Shown here in pieces: positions 25,817 through 32,441 of a DNA stretch of 33,405 bases. This DNA is from Candidatus Sysuimicrobiota bacterium CSP1-3 (GTDB lineage Bacteria; Sysuimicrobiota; Sysuimicrobiia; Sysuimicrobiales; Humicultoraceae): assembly GCA_001443485.1 (NCBI GenBank), contig LDXQ01000023.1:1554-34958 (forward strand). Reading direction: 5' to 3'. A program made the translations under genes and the position numbers. The notes under the pieces are model-generated. The model was not told the DNA's origin, ran no database searches, and saw only the letters and a list, made by a program, of their open reading frames with translations. Position 1 is the first letter of the stretch; every line of letters begins with the position of its first letter.

Positions 25817-27265
25817 CTAAACGTCGTAGTAGAGGTGGAATTCCCAGGGGTGCGGCCGCAGCCGCACCGCGTCCACCTCGCGCGTGCGCTTCCACTGGAT
25901 CCAGGTCTGGATCAGGTCCTCCGTGAAGACGCCGCCGCGCAGCAGGAACTCGTGGTCCGCCTCCAGGGCGTCCAACACCTCGCCCAGACTCCCCGGCACC
26001 TGCTTTACCGACTCCCCGTCGTGGGCGGCCAGTTCGTAGAGGTCCACGTCCATCGGCGCGCCCGGATCGAGCCGCCGCTCGATGCCGTCGAGCCCGGCCA
26101 TGAGCATGGCCGCCAGCGCCAGATAGGGGTTGGCGGAAGGATCGGGTGGGCGGTACTCGACGCGCTTCGTTCGGGGGTCGGTGGAATAGACCGGGATGCG
26201 CACGCAGGCGCTGCGGTTGCGCTGCGAGTAGACCAGGTTCACCGGGGCCTCGAAGCCGGGGACGAGGCGGCGGTAGGAGTTGGTCGTCGGCGCGCACAGC
26301 GCCAGCAGCGCCGGGGAGTGGTGCAGCAGGCCGCCGATGTAGTAGCGGGCCAGCTCGCTCACCTGGGCGTACCCCTGCGCGTCAAAGAAGAGGTTCGCCT
26401 CCTCCCGCCACAGGCTCTGGTGGGTGTGCATCCCCGAGCCGTTGTCGCCGAAGATCGGCTTGGGCATGAAGGTCACCGTCTTCCCGTGCGCCCGCGCGTG
26501 CATCTTGAGGATGTACTTGTACAGCATCACCGCATCGGCCATGTCGGTGAGGGTGGTAAAGCGCAGGTCGATCTCGCACTGCCCCGCGGTCGCCACCTCA
26601 TGGTGGTGCACCTCCACGCCCAGCCCGGCCTGCTGCAGCTTCAGCACCGCCTCCGAGCGGAAGTCCTGCAGCGAGTCCGTCGGCGGGACCGGGAAGTACC
26701 CTTCCTTATACCGGGGCTTGTGGCCGAGGTTGGGCCGCTCCTCCCGCCCCGTGTTCCACGCGCCCTCCGCCGAGTCCAGGAAGTAGTATCCGGAGTGCTG
26801 GTTCTGGTCGTACCGCACGTCGTCGAAGACGAAGAACTCCACCTCCGGGCCCCAGTAGCTGGTGGTGGCGATGCCGCTCTGGGCGAGGAACCGCTCGGCG
26901 CGCTGCGCCACGCCCCGCGGGTCGCGGGAGTAGGGTGCCCGGGTGAGCGGGTCGACGACGTTGCAGTAGAGGAGCAGGGTGGACACCCGCGACATGGGAT
27001 CGACGCGCGCGGAGGCCGCGTCGGGCAGCAGCAGCATGTCGCTCTCGTGGATCTGCTGGAACCCGCGGATGCTGGAGCCGTCGAACCCGATGCCTTCCTG
27101 AAACAGGCCGGGGGCCAGTTCCTCTACCGGGATGGTGAAGTGCTGCCAGACTCCCAGCAGGTCACTGAAGCGCAGATCGACCATCTGGACGCCGGCCTGC
27201 CGGCTGCGTTCGATGACCTCCTGCGGTGTGACCATCGCCTCGCCGCGGTTCCGGATGTTGAGCAT
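25817..27265 (-). CDS. glnA: Glutamine synthetase, type I-beta
   Basis: 482 residues (EC 6.3.1.2; glutamate + NH3 + ATP to glutamine). Motifs in order: GIGFDGSSIRGF, GPEVEFFVF, HHHEVATAGQCEIDLRF, FMPKPIFGDNGSGMHTHQS, RLVPGFEAPVNLVYSQRNRSA and RPPDPSANPYLALAAMLMAGLDGI. The segment EGAWNTGREERPNLGHKP corresponds to the insertion of the beta subclass. A Tyr at about residue 410 (DLYEL) occupies the adenylylation-site position; whether it is used is unknown. The start is ATG 27265, with GGGAGGGAGG six bases upstream. It lies downstream of an ANTAR regulator gene, from which it is separated by its own promoter and a structured leader. Confidence 0.96.
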   Translation of the reverse strand: MLNIRNRGEAMVTPQEVIERSRQAGVQMVDLRFSDLLGVWQHFTIPVEELAPGLFQEGIGFDGSSIRGFQQIHESDMLLLPDAASARVDPMSRVSTLLLYCNVVDPLTRAPYSRDPRGVAQRAERFLAQSGIATTSYWGPEVEFFVFDDVRYDQNQHSGYYFLDSAEGAWNTGREERPNLGHKPRYKEGYFPVPPTDSLQDFRSEAVLKLQQAGLGVEVHHHEVATAGQCEIDLRFTTLTDMADAVMLYKYILKMHARAHGKTVTFMPKPIFGDNGSGMHTHQSLWREEANLFFDAQGYAQVSELARYYIGGLLHHSPALLALCAPTTNSYRRLVPGFEAPVNLVYSQRNRSACVRIPVYSTDPRTKRVEYRPPDPSANPYLALAAMLMAGLDGIERRLDPGAPMDVDLYELAAHDGESVKQVPGSLGEVLDALEADHEFLLRGGVFTEDLIQTWIQWKRTREVDAVRLRPHPWEFHLYYDV

Positions 27266-27281
27266 CTTCCGCCTCCCTCCC

Positions 27282-27326
27282 AAAAACGGATGCGACGCCC
27301 TCCACATGGAAGGCGTCGCGGCCTTC
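27282..27326 (-). promoter_or_regulatory. Putative terminator/antiterminator pair in the glnA leader
   Basis: Terminator form: GCGACGCCTTCC (27319-27308) pairs with GGAGGGCGTCGC (27303-27292), 12 bp with loop ATGT; five bases later comes TTTTT (27286-27282), just before the glnA ribosome site. Alternative form: GAAGGC (27326-27321) pairs perfectly with GCCTTC (27314-27309) around the hexaloop CGCGAC. The two share 27309-27319 and cannot form together. This resembles the P2/terminator switch of ANTAR targets. The loop has G4 but C rather than A at position 1, and no first hairpin (P1) was found. Confidence 0.55.
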
Positions 27327-27353
27327 AGTTCGTGTGTCTGCAGTTTACTTAGT

Positions 27354-27371
27354 CAGGAATGTAGCAGGAAT
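27354..27371. repeat. Direct repeat CAGGAAT-gtag-CAGGAAT over the glnA -10
   Basis: Two identical 7-base units spaced 11 bases apart (one helical turn) cover the -10 element of the glnA promoter. This is a possible regulator site, or may be chance. Confidence 0.4.
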
Positions 27372-27386
27372 CCGGCCGGCGTTCAA
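27358..27386 (-). promoter_or_regulatory. Promoter of glnA
   Basis: On the minus strand TTGAAC (27386-27381), a 17-base spacer and TACATT (27363-27358). The -35 overlaps the stop codon of the ANTAR regulator. Predicted start near 27351, giving a leader of about 86 bases that contains the hairpin pair. Confidence 0.65.
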
Positions 27387-27958
27387 GGGAGATTTTTGCC
27401 CGCGAGGACCTCCTGCGCGACGTCCTTCATCGGACGACGGGCAGTGCGGCTGGCCGCCTGGATCCGCCGGTAGGCCTCCTCATCGCTCAGCCCCAGGCGC
27501 TGCATCAGCGCCGCCTTGGCCCGCTCCACGAGTTTGCGCGCCTCCAGGGCGTCCTGCAGGTCCGTGACCTCCTCCGCCAGGGCCTGCAGGTCGCGGTACC
27601 GCGCCAGGGCCACCTGGATCGCGGGCTCCAGGTCCGCCTCCCGCAGCGGCTTCATCAGGTAGCCCATGACGCCCGCCTCCCGCGCGCGATCGATCAGGGC
27701 GCGGTCCCCATAGGCGGTGAGGATGATCACGGGCACGCGGTGCGCCGCGATCAACTGCTCCGCCGCGGCCAGCCCGTCCAGGCCGGGCATCTTGATGTCC
27801 AGGAATACCAGATCCGGCCGTAGTTTCTCCACCAGGTCGACGGCCCGCCGGCCCTCCGCCGCCTCGCCGACCACGGCATAGCCCCGCTCCTCCAGCATGG
27901 CCCGCAGGCCCATGCGGATGACCGCTTCGTCGTCGGCGATGATGATGCGCAGGCTCAC
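27383..27958 (-). CDS. ANTAR-domain response regulator (EutV/NasT/AmiR type)
   Basis: 191 residues. The receiver domain (1-120) has DDE at 9-11, phospho-acceptor Asp54 (LVFLDIKMPG), the Thr in ILTAYGD and Lys in YLMKPL. A coiled linker leads to an ANTAR domain at about 133-185 (ARKLVERAKAALMQRLG, LSDEEAYRRIQAASRTA), which binds RNA hairpins and prevents termination. GTG 27958 overlaps the kinase stop (GTGA), so the pair is co-translated. The glnA promoter starts at its stop codon, and the glnA leader contains a terminator-like hairpin, so glnA is the obvious candidate target. Confidence 0.93.
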   Translation of the reverse strand: MSLRIIIADDEAVIRMGLRAMLEERGYAVVGEAAEGRRAVDLVEKLRPDLVFLDIKMPGLDGLAAAEQLIAAHRVPVIILTAYGDRALIDRAREAGVMGYLMKPLREADLEPAIQVALARYRDLQALAEEVTDLQDALEARKLVERAKAALMQRLGLSDEEAYRRIQAASRTARRPMKDVAQEVLAGKNLP

Positions 27959-29568
27959 GGCATCTCCGGCCGGGGGAAGGTGATGACCACGCGGGTCCCC
28001 GCGCCGCTCTCCAGGGTCAGGGCGCCGTGCAGGTCCTCCGTGGCCAGGGCGCGGACGATCTGCAGACCCAGCGATTCCTCGCCCGGCGCCGCCGGCCGCA
28101 TCCCCACACCGTCGTCTTCCACTTCGATGAAGCACTGGCCGTCGCGGTGGCCCAGACGGATGGCGATCCGGCCGGAGCCCTGCGGGAACGCGTGCTCGAT
28201 GGCGTTCTGCACCAATTCGTTCACGGCCAGGGCCAGCGAGGTGGCGGGCTGCGACGGCAGGTAGAGGTCGTCGCCCTCCACCGCCACCGTCACGCGCGCG
28301 GGGTCGTCCAGCATGGTGGCGGTGACGGAGCGCGCCACCCGCTCCACCAGCTGGCGGGCGTTGATCATGCGGAAGCCTTCCACCGAGAGGATCTCGTGCA
28401 CGGCGGCGATGCTGAGAATCCGATTGACCGTCTCGGTGAGGACTTCGCGGCCGCTGATGGGCCGGTCGCCGCGCGCCTGCAGCCGCAGGAGCATGGCGAT
28501 GGTCTGCAGGTTGTTCTTGACGCGGTGGTGCATCTCCCGGACCAGGACCGAGCGGACGACCAGGGTGCTGTTCTCGATGGCCAGCGCCGTCTGGTGCGCC
28601 AGGGTCGTCAGGCGCTCCACCTCCTCGGCCGTCCAGGCGTGGGCGCGGCTGCGCGCCGCCAGGAAGGCGCCGATGCTCTTCCCCCGCACGGTGAGGGGGA
28701 CGACGAGCACTGCCCGCACCGTGGTCTCCGGCCGCCGCTCCCGCAGATCCGTGATCGCCGCCGCCCGTCCTTCGCGCAGGGCCTCCTCCGCCAGCGGAAT
28801 CAGGGGCGCCAGGTCCGCCGGTTCCTCCCCGCCGTGGGCGGCGGTGGCGACCGGGCGGCCCGTCTCTTCGTCCAGGAGGAAGATGACGCAGCGCGCTGCG
28901 CGCATCAGCCGCGTGGCCATCTCGGCGATGACCCGCAGCATTTCTTCCAGGTACAGGGGCGACGTCAGGGTCTGGCTCACCTCGGCCAGCGTGGAGAGTT
29001 CCGTGATCTGCCGCCGCATGCTGTCGTAGAGGGCGGCCTTCTCGATGGCGCCGGCGGCGAGGTCGGCGATGGTGCTGAGCAGGTCCATCTCCTCCGGCGC
29101 GTACGCGTGCACCGCCCGGGTCTGGACGTTCAGCGCCCCCAGCACCTTGCCCGCACTCTGCAGGGGCACTGCCGCCAGCGAGCGGAAGGCGTACTCGCGG
29201 GTCTCCGGCAGGTAGACGAAGCGCGGATCCCGCGCCGCATCGCTGCTGGCCACGGGCGTTGCCTCGCGGGCCGCCCACCCGGTGAGTCCTTCGCCCCAGC
29301 GCAGACGCGCGCGCCCGATGGCCTCGGGCGCCAGCCCGGTCGTCGCGCGCAGGACCAGGTACTCCCCCGCGGGGTCGAGCAGGTAGATGGAGCAGGAGTC
29401 CATCCGCGTGACCTCGGCGGTCTTCCGCGTGATCAGGCCCAGGGTGGTGTCCAGGTCGAGGGCGGCGCCGATGGCCCGGCTGATCTCCCGCAGGGCGGCG
29501 AGTTCGGCCTCCTTCCGGCGCAACCGGGTGAGGAGATGGTCGTCGGGCGGCGGCACCTGCTCAGTCAT
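27955..29568 (-). CDS. Soluble GAF-GAF-HisKA_2 sensor histidine kinase (EutW-like)
   Basis: 537 residues without membrane segments. A short coiled N-terminus precedes GAF domain 1 (about 38-175; DSCSIYLLDPAGEYL, GLTGWAAREATPV) and GAF domain 2 (about 205-340). A HisKA_2 dimerisation/phosphoacceptor helix (REMHHRVKNNLQTIAMLLRLQ, His near 346) and a HATPase domain follow (NELVQNAIEHAF, VEDDGVGM, LGLQIVRAL). Kinases of this class partner with ANTAR regulators (EutW-EutV), and the ANTAR gene is the next one, overlapping by GTGA. The ligand is unknown. ATG 29568 overlaps the DUF192 gene (ATGACTGA). Confidence 0.92.
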   Translation of the reverse strand: MTEQVPPPDDHLLTRLRRKEAELAALREISRAIGAALDLDTTLGLITRKTAEVTRMDSCSIYLLDPAGEYLVLRATTGLAPEAIGRARLRWGEGLTGWAAREATPVASSDAARDPRFVYLPETREYAFRSLAAVPLQSAGKVLGALNVQTRAVHAYAPEEMDLLSTIADLAAGAIEKAALYDSMRRQITELSTLAEVSQTLTSPLYLEEMLRVIAEMATRLMRAARCVIFLLDEETGRPVATAAHGGEEPADLAPLIPLAEEALREGRAAAITDLRERRPETTVRAVLVVPLTVRGKSIGAFLAARSRAHAWTAEEVERLTTLAHQTALAIENSTLVVRSVLVREMHHRVKNNLQTIAMLLRLQARGDRPISGREVLTETVNRILSIAAVHEILSVEGFRMINARQLVERVARSVTATMLDDPARVTVAVEGDDLYLPSQPATSLALAVNELVQNAIEHAFPQGSGRIAIRLGHRDGQCFIEVEDDGVGMRPAAPGEESLGLQIVRALATEDLHGALTLESGAGTRVVITFPRPEMP

Positions 29569-30040
29569 GCCGGCGGAACAGGATGCGCGTTCCGATACCG
29601 GCGTTGTATCTGCGGAAGAGTCCCTGCCGGACCTCGAGGGCGTACCGCGCCGGCGCCCGCGACTCGTAGATGGTGAACGGTCCCTCCTGCGGATTGGGCG
29701 CCACCGTCATGTCCTGGATGTCCACGATCTTCCAGTAGCGGTCGATGAACGCGATGGAGAGAGGGATGAGGGTGTTCTTCATCCAGAACCCCCAGCGCTG
29801 CTCCTCTTCAAAGACGAAGAGCATGCCGGCGGTGTCGGGCAGACTGCGGCGGAGCATCAGCCCGCGCGCGCGGGCCTCGGGGGTGTCGGCCACTTCAACC
29901 TCGAGCACGACCCGCTTGCCCGGCGCCAGCAGCGTCAGCGTGCCCTTTTTGAAGAGGGATTCCGCCGCTCCCGCGGGCAGGGTCAGGGCGACCAGCAGCA
30001 CCAGCGGCGCCATCAACAGTCGGGACGGCAGACGTCTCAT
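29561..30040 (-). CDS. Exported DUF192 family protein
   Basis: 159 residues. A cleavable signal peptide (MRRLPSRLLMAPLVLLVALTLPAGAAES) is followed by a complete DUF192 domain: ADTPEARARGLMLRRSLPD, MLFVFEEEQRWGFWMKNTL, PLSIAFID and YALEVRQGLFRRYNAGIGTRI. The family is widespread and of unknown biochemical role. ATG 30040 was chosen because the signal peptide begins there; the frame is open further upstream, but that part does not resemble protein. The gene overlaps the kinase by 8 bases, making it part of the kinase-ANTAR operon, although no functional link is known. Confidence 0.87.
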   Translation of the reverse strand: MRRLPSRLLMAPLVLLVALTLPAGAAESLFKKGTLTLLAPGKRVVLEVEVADTPEARARGLMLRRSLPDTAGMLFVFEEEQRWGFWMKNTLIPLSIAFIDRYWKIVDIQDMTVAPNPQEGPFTIYESRAPARYALEVRQGLFRRYNAGIGTRILFRRHD

Positions 30041-30095
30041 CACCTGTTCAACGTAACAGGATGAAGAAACCATTTCCAGACCGGCCTCCCGGACT

Positions 30096-30115
30096 TGCCT
30101 CGCCGCCGCGAGGCA
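30096..30115. other. Hairpin in the divergent region between DUF192 and the reductase
   Basis: TGCCTCGC-CGCC-GCGAGGCA, an 8-bp perfect stem with a tetraloop. No T run follows. It could be an operator or a leader structure. No confident promoters were found in this 115-base gap. Confidence 0.35.
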
Positions 30116-30155
30116 GGCACACTGATTGGGTGGCCAGGGAGTCCGCAGTCCGCAG

Positions 30156-31469
30156 ATGACTAGCGACCGCTGGGACGTTATTGTCGTCGGCGGCGGGCCG
30201 GCCGGCGGGATGGCCGCCTGGACGGCCGCCCGCGTCGGTCTGCGCACGGTGTTGCTGGAGGAGCACGGCGAGATCGGGTTGCCGGCGCACTGCAGCGGCA
30301 AGCTCTCCGTGCACGCCTTCCGGGAGTTCGCGCTGCCGACCTCGCTCGCCCGCACCTCCCTGCGCGCGGCCACGCTCTACGCGCCGGACGGCAGCGCGGC
30401 CACCGTGCGCCGCCGCGAAATCGACTCCCACGTCGTGGATCGCGACGTCTTCGACCGCTGGCTGGCGGAGCAGGCACAGGCCGCCGGAGCGGAGCTCATC
30501 CTGGGGGCCCGCGCGCGGCGCGGCACCCGCGAGAACGGCCTCATCGCGGTCGAAGCGGATCGGCGCGGGCAGACGCTGACCGTGCGCGCGGCGGTGGTGA
30601 TCGATGCCGAGGGGGCGCGCACGCTCCTGCCGGAGACCCTCGGGCTGCCGCAGCGCCGCGTCCTCATCCAGGGCCTGCAGTATGAGATGGACGGATTGCG
30701 GCTGGACGCGGCCGACACCCCCGAGTTGTACTTCGGCCGGGAGTGGGCGCCGGGGTTCTTCGCCTGGATCATGCCGCTGGGCCCCGACAGCGGCCGCGTG
30801 GGGCTGTGCGTCGACCCGCGGGTGACCCACCGCCCGCCCGTGTACTTCCTGGAGCGGCTCATCGCGGAGCACCCGGTGACGTCGCGCCGCGTGCGCGGCG
30901 CGCGCATCGTGCGCAAACTCGTCGGACGGATCCCCATCCTGGGGCGCCGCCCGTCGTCGTACGCTCCGGGGCTCCTGGTCGCGGGCGACGCGGCCGGGCA
31001 CGTGAAGGCGACCTCCGGCGGGGGGATCTACTTCTCACTGGTGGCGGGGCGACTGGCGGCGGAAGCGGCCGGGGCGATCCTCGGTGGCGACGCCGCGGCG
31101 CTACCACGGTACGAGCAGGCATGGCGGCGCCGCTTCGGCCGTGAACTCGTCTTTACCACGGCGCTGCGGCGCACGCTCAACGCGCTGCCCGACCCGGACC
31201 TCTCGCGCCTCATCCGCAGCCTGGCGCAGAACCCGCCGCTGCGGCGCACCATCGAAGAGCACGGCGACACCCAGTACCAATCCCGCATGCTGCGGCCGCT
31301 GCTCGGGCAGGCCCTGCACTCCTGGCGGGAGATCGCGCTGGCACCGCCGGTGCTGCGCGCTTTTGTGCGCGGCCTGTTCGGGATCGATCAGGAGCCGCTG
31401 CCGCCGGGCCTGGAGGCGGAGCCGCGCACCATCGAGGTCAGGGCCGAGACCTCCACACACCAATCTTGA
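30156..31469 (+). CDS. Geranylgeranyl reductase-family FAD-dependent oxidoreductase
   Basis: About 437 residues. The N-terminal Rossmann motif is DVIVVGGGPAGGMAAWTAAR, followed by EHGEIGLPAHCSGKLS, typical of geranylgeranyl reductases. The second FAD motif is LLVAGDAAGHVKATSGGGIYFSLVAGRLAAEA. Members reduce isoprenoid double bonds (chlorophyll side chain, archaeal lipids, menaquinone or carotenoid tails); the substrate here cannot be told. The start is taken as ATG 30156, with the Rossmann fold starting a few residues later; an in-frame TTG lies at 30126. It is divergent from the DUF192 operon. Confidence 0.88.
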   Translation: MTSDRWDVIVVGGGPAGGMAAWTAARVGLRTVLLEEHGEIGLPAHCSGKLSVHAFREFALPTSLARTSLRAATLYAPDGSAATVRRREIDSHVVDRDVFDRWLAEQAQAAGAELILGARARRGTRENGLIAVEADRRGQTLTVRAAVVIDAEGARTLLPETLGLPQRRVLIQGLQYEMDGLRLDAADTPELYFGREWAPGFFAWIMPLGPDSGRVGLCVDPRVTHRPPVYFLERLIAEHPVTSRRVRGARIVRKLVGRIPILGRRPSSYAPGLLVAGDAAGHVKATSGGGIYFSLVAGRLAAEAAGAILGGDAAALPRYEQAWRRRFGRELVFTTALRRTLNALPDPDLSRLIRSLAQNPPLRRTIEEHGDTQYQSRMLRPLLGQALHSWREIALAPPVLRAFVRGLFGIDQEPLPPGLEAEPRTIEVRAETSTHQS

Positions 31470-31483
31470 CGGCGTTTGCCGTC
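31468..31483. terminator. Small hairpin between convergent genes
   Basis: GACGGC-GTTT-GCCGTC forms 6 bp and overlaps the stop codon of the reductase gene. The following sequence is only mildly pyrimidine-rich, so a termination role is tentative. Confidence 0.35.
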
Positions 31484-31503
31484 CTCGACTTCCTCCGGTC
31501 GAT

Positions 31504-31992
31504 TCAGCGTTGCAGTCCCAGCCGCTCACCCCGTTCGACGAAAGCCCGTAACCGTCGGTCGAGCAAGTCCCACCAGCCGCGGGTGTAGTTGGCCTCCGTC
31601 TCCGGCGTGACCTCACCGACCGCGCGGTGGGAAAGGCGCAGCACGGTCCCCTGTCCCGTCGGTTGCAGGCTGAACACGATGACGCCGAGGACGACACCGC
31701 GCGTGCCCAGGCGGCCGGTGAGTTCCAGGTATTCGCCGCGCTTGATCCGGGTCACCGTGGCCCAGATCGCGCCCTCACCGTTGCCCCAGTCTTCGTAGAC
31801 GCGGCCGCCCAGCGTCGGCTCGAGGACGACGTCCCGGGCGCGCTCCTCGTCGATGATCTGGGGCGGTCCCCACCACGCCGCCATCTCCTTCGTGATGGCG
31901 TCAAACACCCGCGCGGGCGGGGCGTTGATCGTCACCTCCTGCTCCACGTGCATCACGCCCACCGCTCGGGCGGCCTGCGCTTCACCTGTCAT
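31504..31992 (-). CDS. SRPBCC/AHSA1-domain protein
   Basis: 162 residues. A helix-grip (START-like) fold of the AHSA1 type: VEQEVTINAPPARVFDAIT at the front, MAAWWGPP, LEPTLGGRVYEDWGNGEGAIWATVTRI in the sheet, and a C-terminal helix (NYTRGWWDLLDRRLRAFVERG). Such proteins are usually cytosolic and bind small hydrophobic ligands. They are often paired with an ArsR-type regulator, as here: ATG 31992 overlaps the repressor stop (ATGA), with GGAGAGGG five bases upstream. The ligand and the process are unknown. Confidence 0.9.
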   Translation of the reverse strand: MTGEAQAARAVGVMHVEQEVTINAPPARVFDAITKEMAAWWGPPQIIDEERARDVVLEPTLGGRVYEDWGNGEGAIWATVTRIKRGEYLELTGRLGTRGVVLGVIVFSLQPTGQGTVLRLSHRAVGEVTPETEANYTRGWWDLLDRRLRAFVERGERLGLQR

Positions 31993-32336
31993 CGTTTCCC
32001 TCTCCTCCTCTCCGTGCTGACCCGTTCCTCCACCCGGCGCTTCAGCCGGAGGAGCGACGTGGCCCAGAACCCGGCGTACCCGCTGATCCAACCCTCGTAG
32101 ATCTGCTGGATGGGGACCGCGTTCAGGTAGTTCCACCGCTCCCGGCCGTGCCGCTCCACGATGACGAGTCCCGCCCGCTCCAGGATGGCCAGGTGCTTCA
32201 TCACGGCAAAGCGGGAGAGGGGGAAGCGCGTGCAGAGTTCCCCCGTCGTCCACGGCCCGTCTTTCAGCCGGTCGAGCAGGCGGCGGCGGGTGGGATCGGC
32301 CAGGGCCTTCCAGACGGCGGCCAAGTCGTCGACCAT
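31989..32336 (-). CDS. ArsR-family winged-helix repressor
   Basis: 115 residues. The HTH domain shows VWKALADPTRRRLLDRLKDGPWTTGELC, FPLSRFAVMKHLAILERAGLV and the wing VERHGRERWNYLN. No CxC metal site is present, so it is the metal-independent subgroup that accompanies AHSA1 proteins. It probably represses its own operon: an inverted repeat spans the start codon. ATG 32336 has no ribosome binding site, and the promoter places transcription start at or next to it, suggesting a leaderless mRNA. Confidence 0.92.
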   Translation of the reverse strand: MVDDLAAVWKALADPTRRRLLDRLKDGPWTTGELCTRFPLSRFAVMKHLAILERAGLVIVERHGRERWNYLNAVPIQQIYEGWISGYAGFWATSLLRLKRRVEERVSTERRRGKR

Positions 32337-32375
32337 ATGTACCGATTAGTAACATATTCCACTTCGCCCTGTCAA
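32335..32375 (-). promoter_or_regulatory. Promoter and operator of the ArsR-AHSA1 operon
   Basis: A perfect TTGACA lies at 32375-32370 on the minus strand. The -10 is less clear: TACTAA (18-base spacer) or ACTAAT (19-base spacer) at 32351-32345. The inverted repeat ATATGT-N11-ACATAT (32335-32357) covers the -10 and the start codon, a natural site for the repressor. Confidence 0.65.
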
Positions 32376-32389
32376 GGCGATCGGCCCCC

Positions 32390-32422
32390 GCGACGGTCCC
32401 GCAGTGTAGGAGGAACCGTCGC
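32390..32422 (+). other. Hairpin in the leader of the endonuclease Q-like gene
   Basis: GCGACGGT (32390-32397) pairs perfectly with ACCGTCGC (32415-32422). The loop holds AGGAGG, which is too far (about 27 bases) from the ATG to be its normal ribosome site. Its role is unknown. Confidence 0.35.
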
Positions 32423-32441
32423 CGTTAGCCAAACCTACGGT

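Noticed and set aside
27327-27351. A first ANTAR hairpin (P1) in the glnA leader
   Set aside because: The best candidate is CAG...CTG with three pairs and a 9-base loop, too weak to call.
27383-29278. A 631-codon open frame ending in the response regulator
   Set aside because: The upstream two thirds is an out-of-frame reading of the histidine kinase; the regulator proper starts at GTG 27958.
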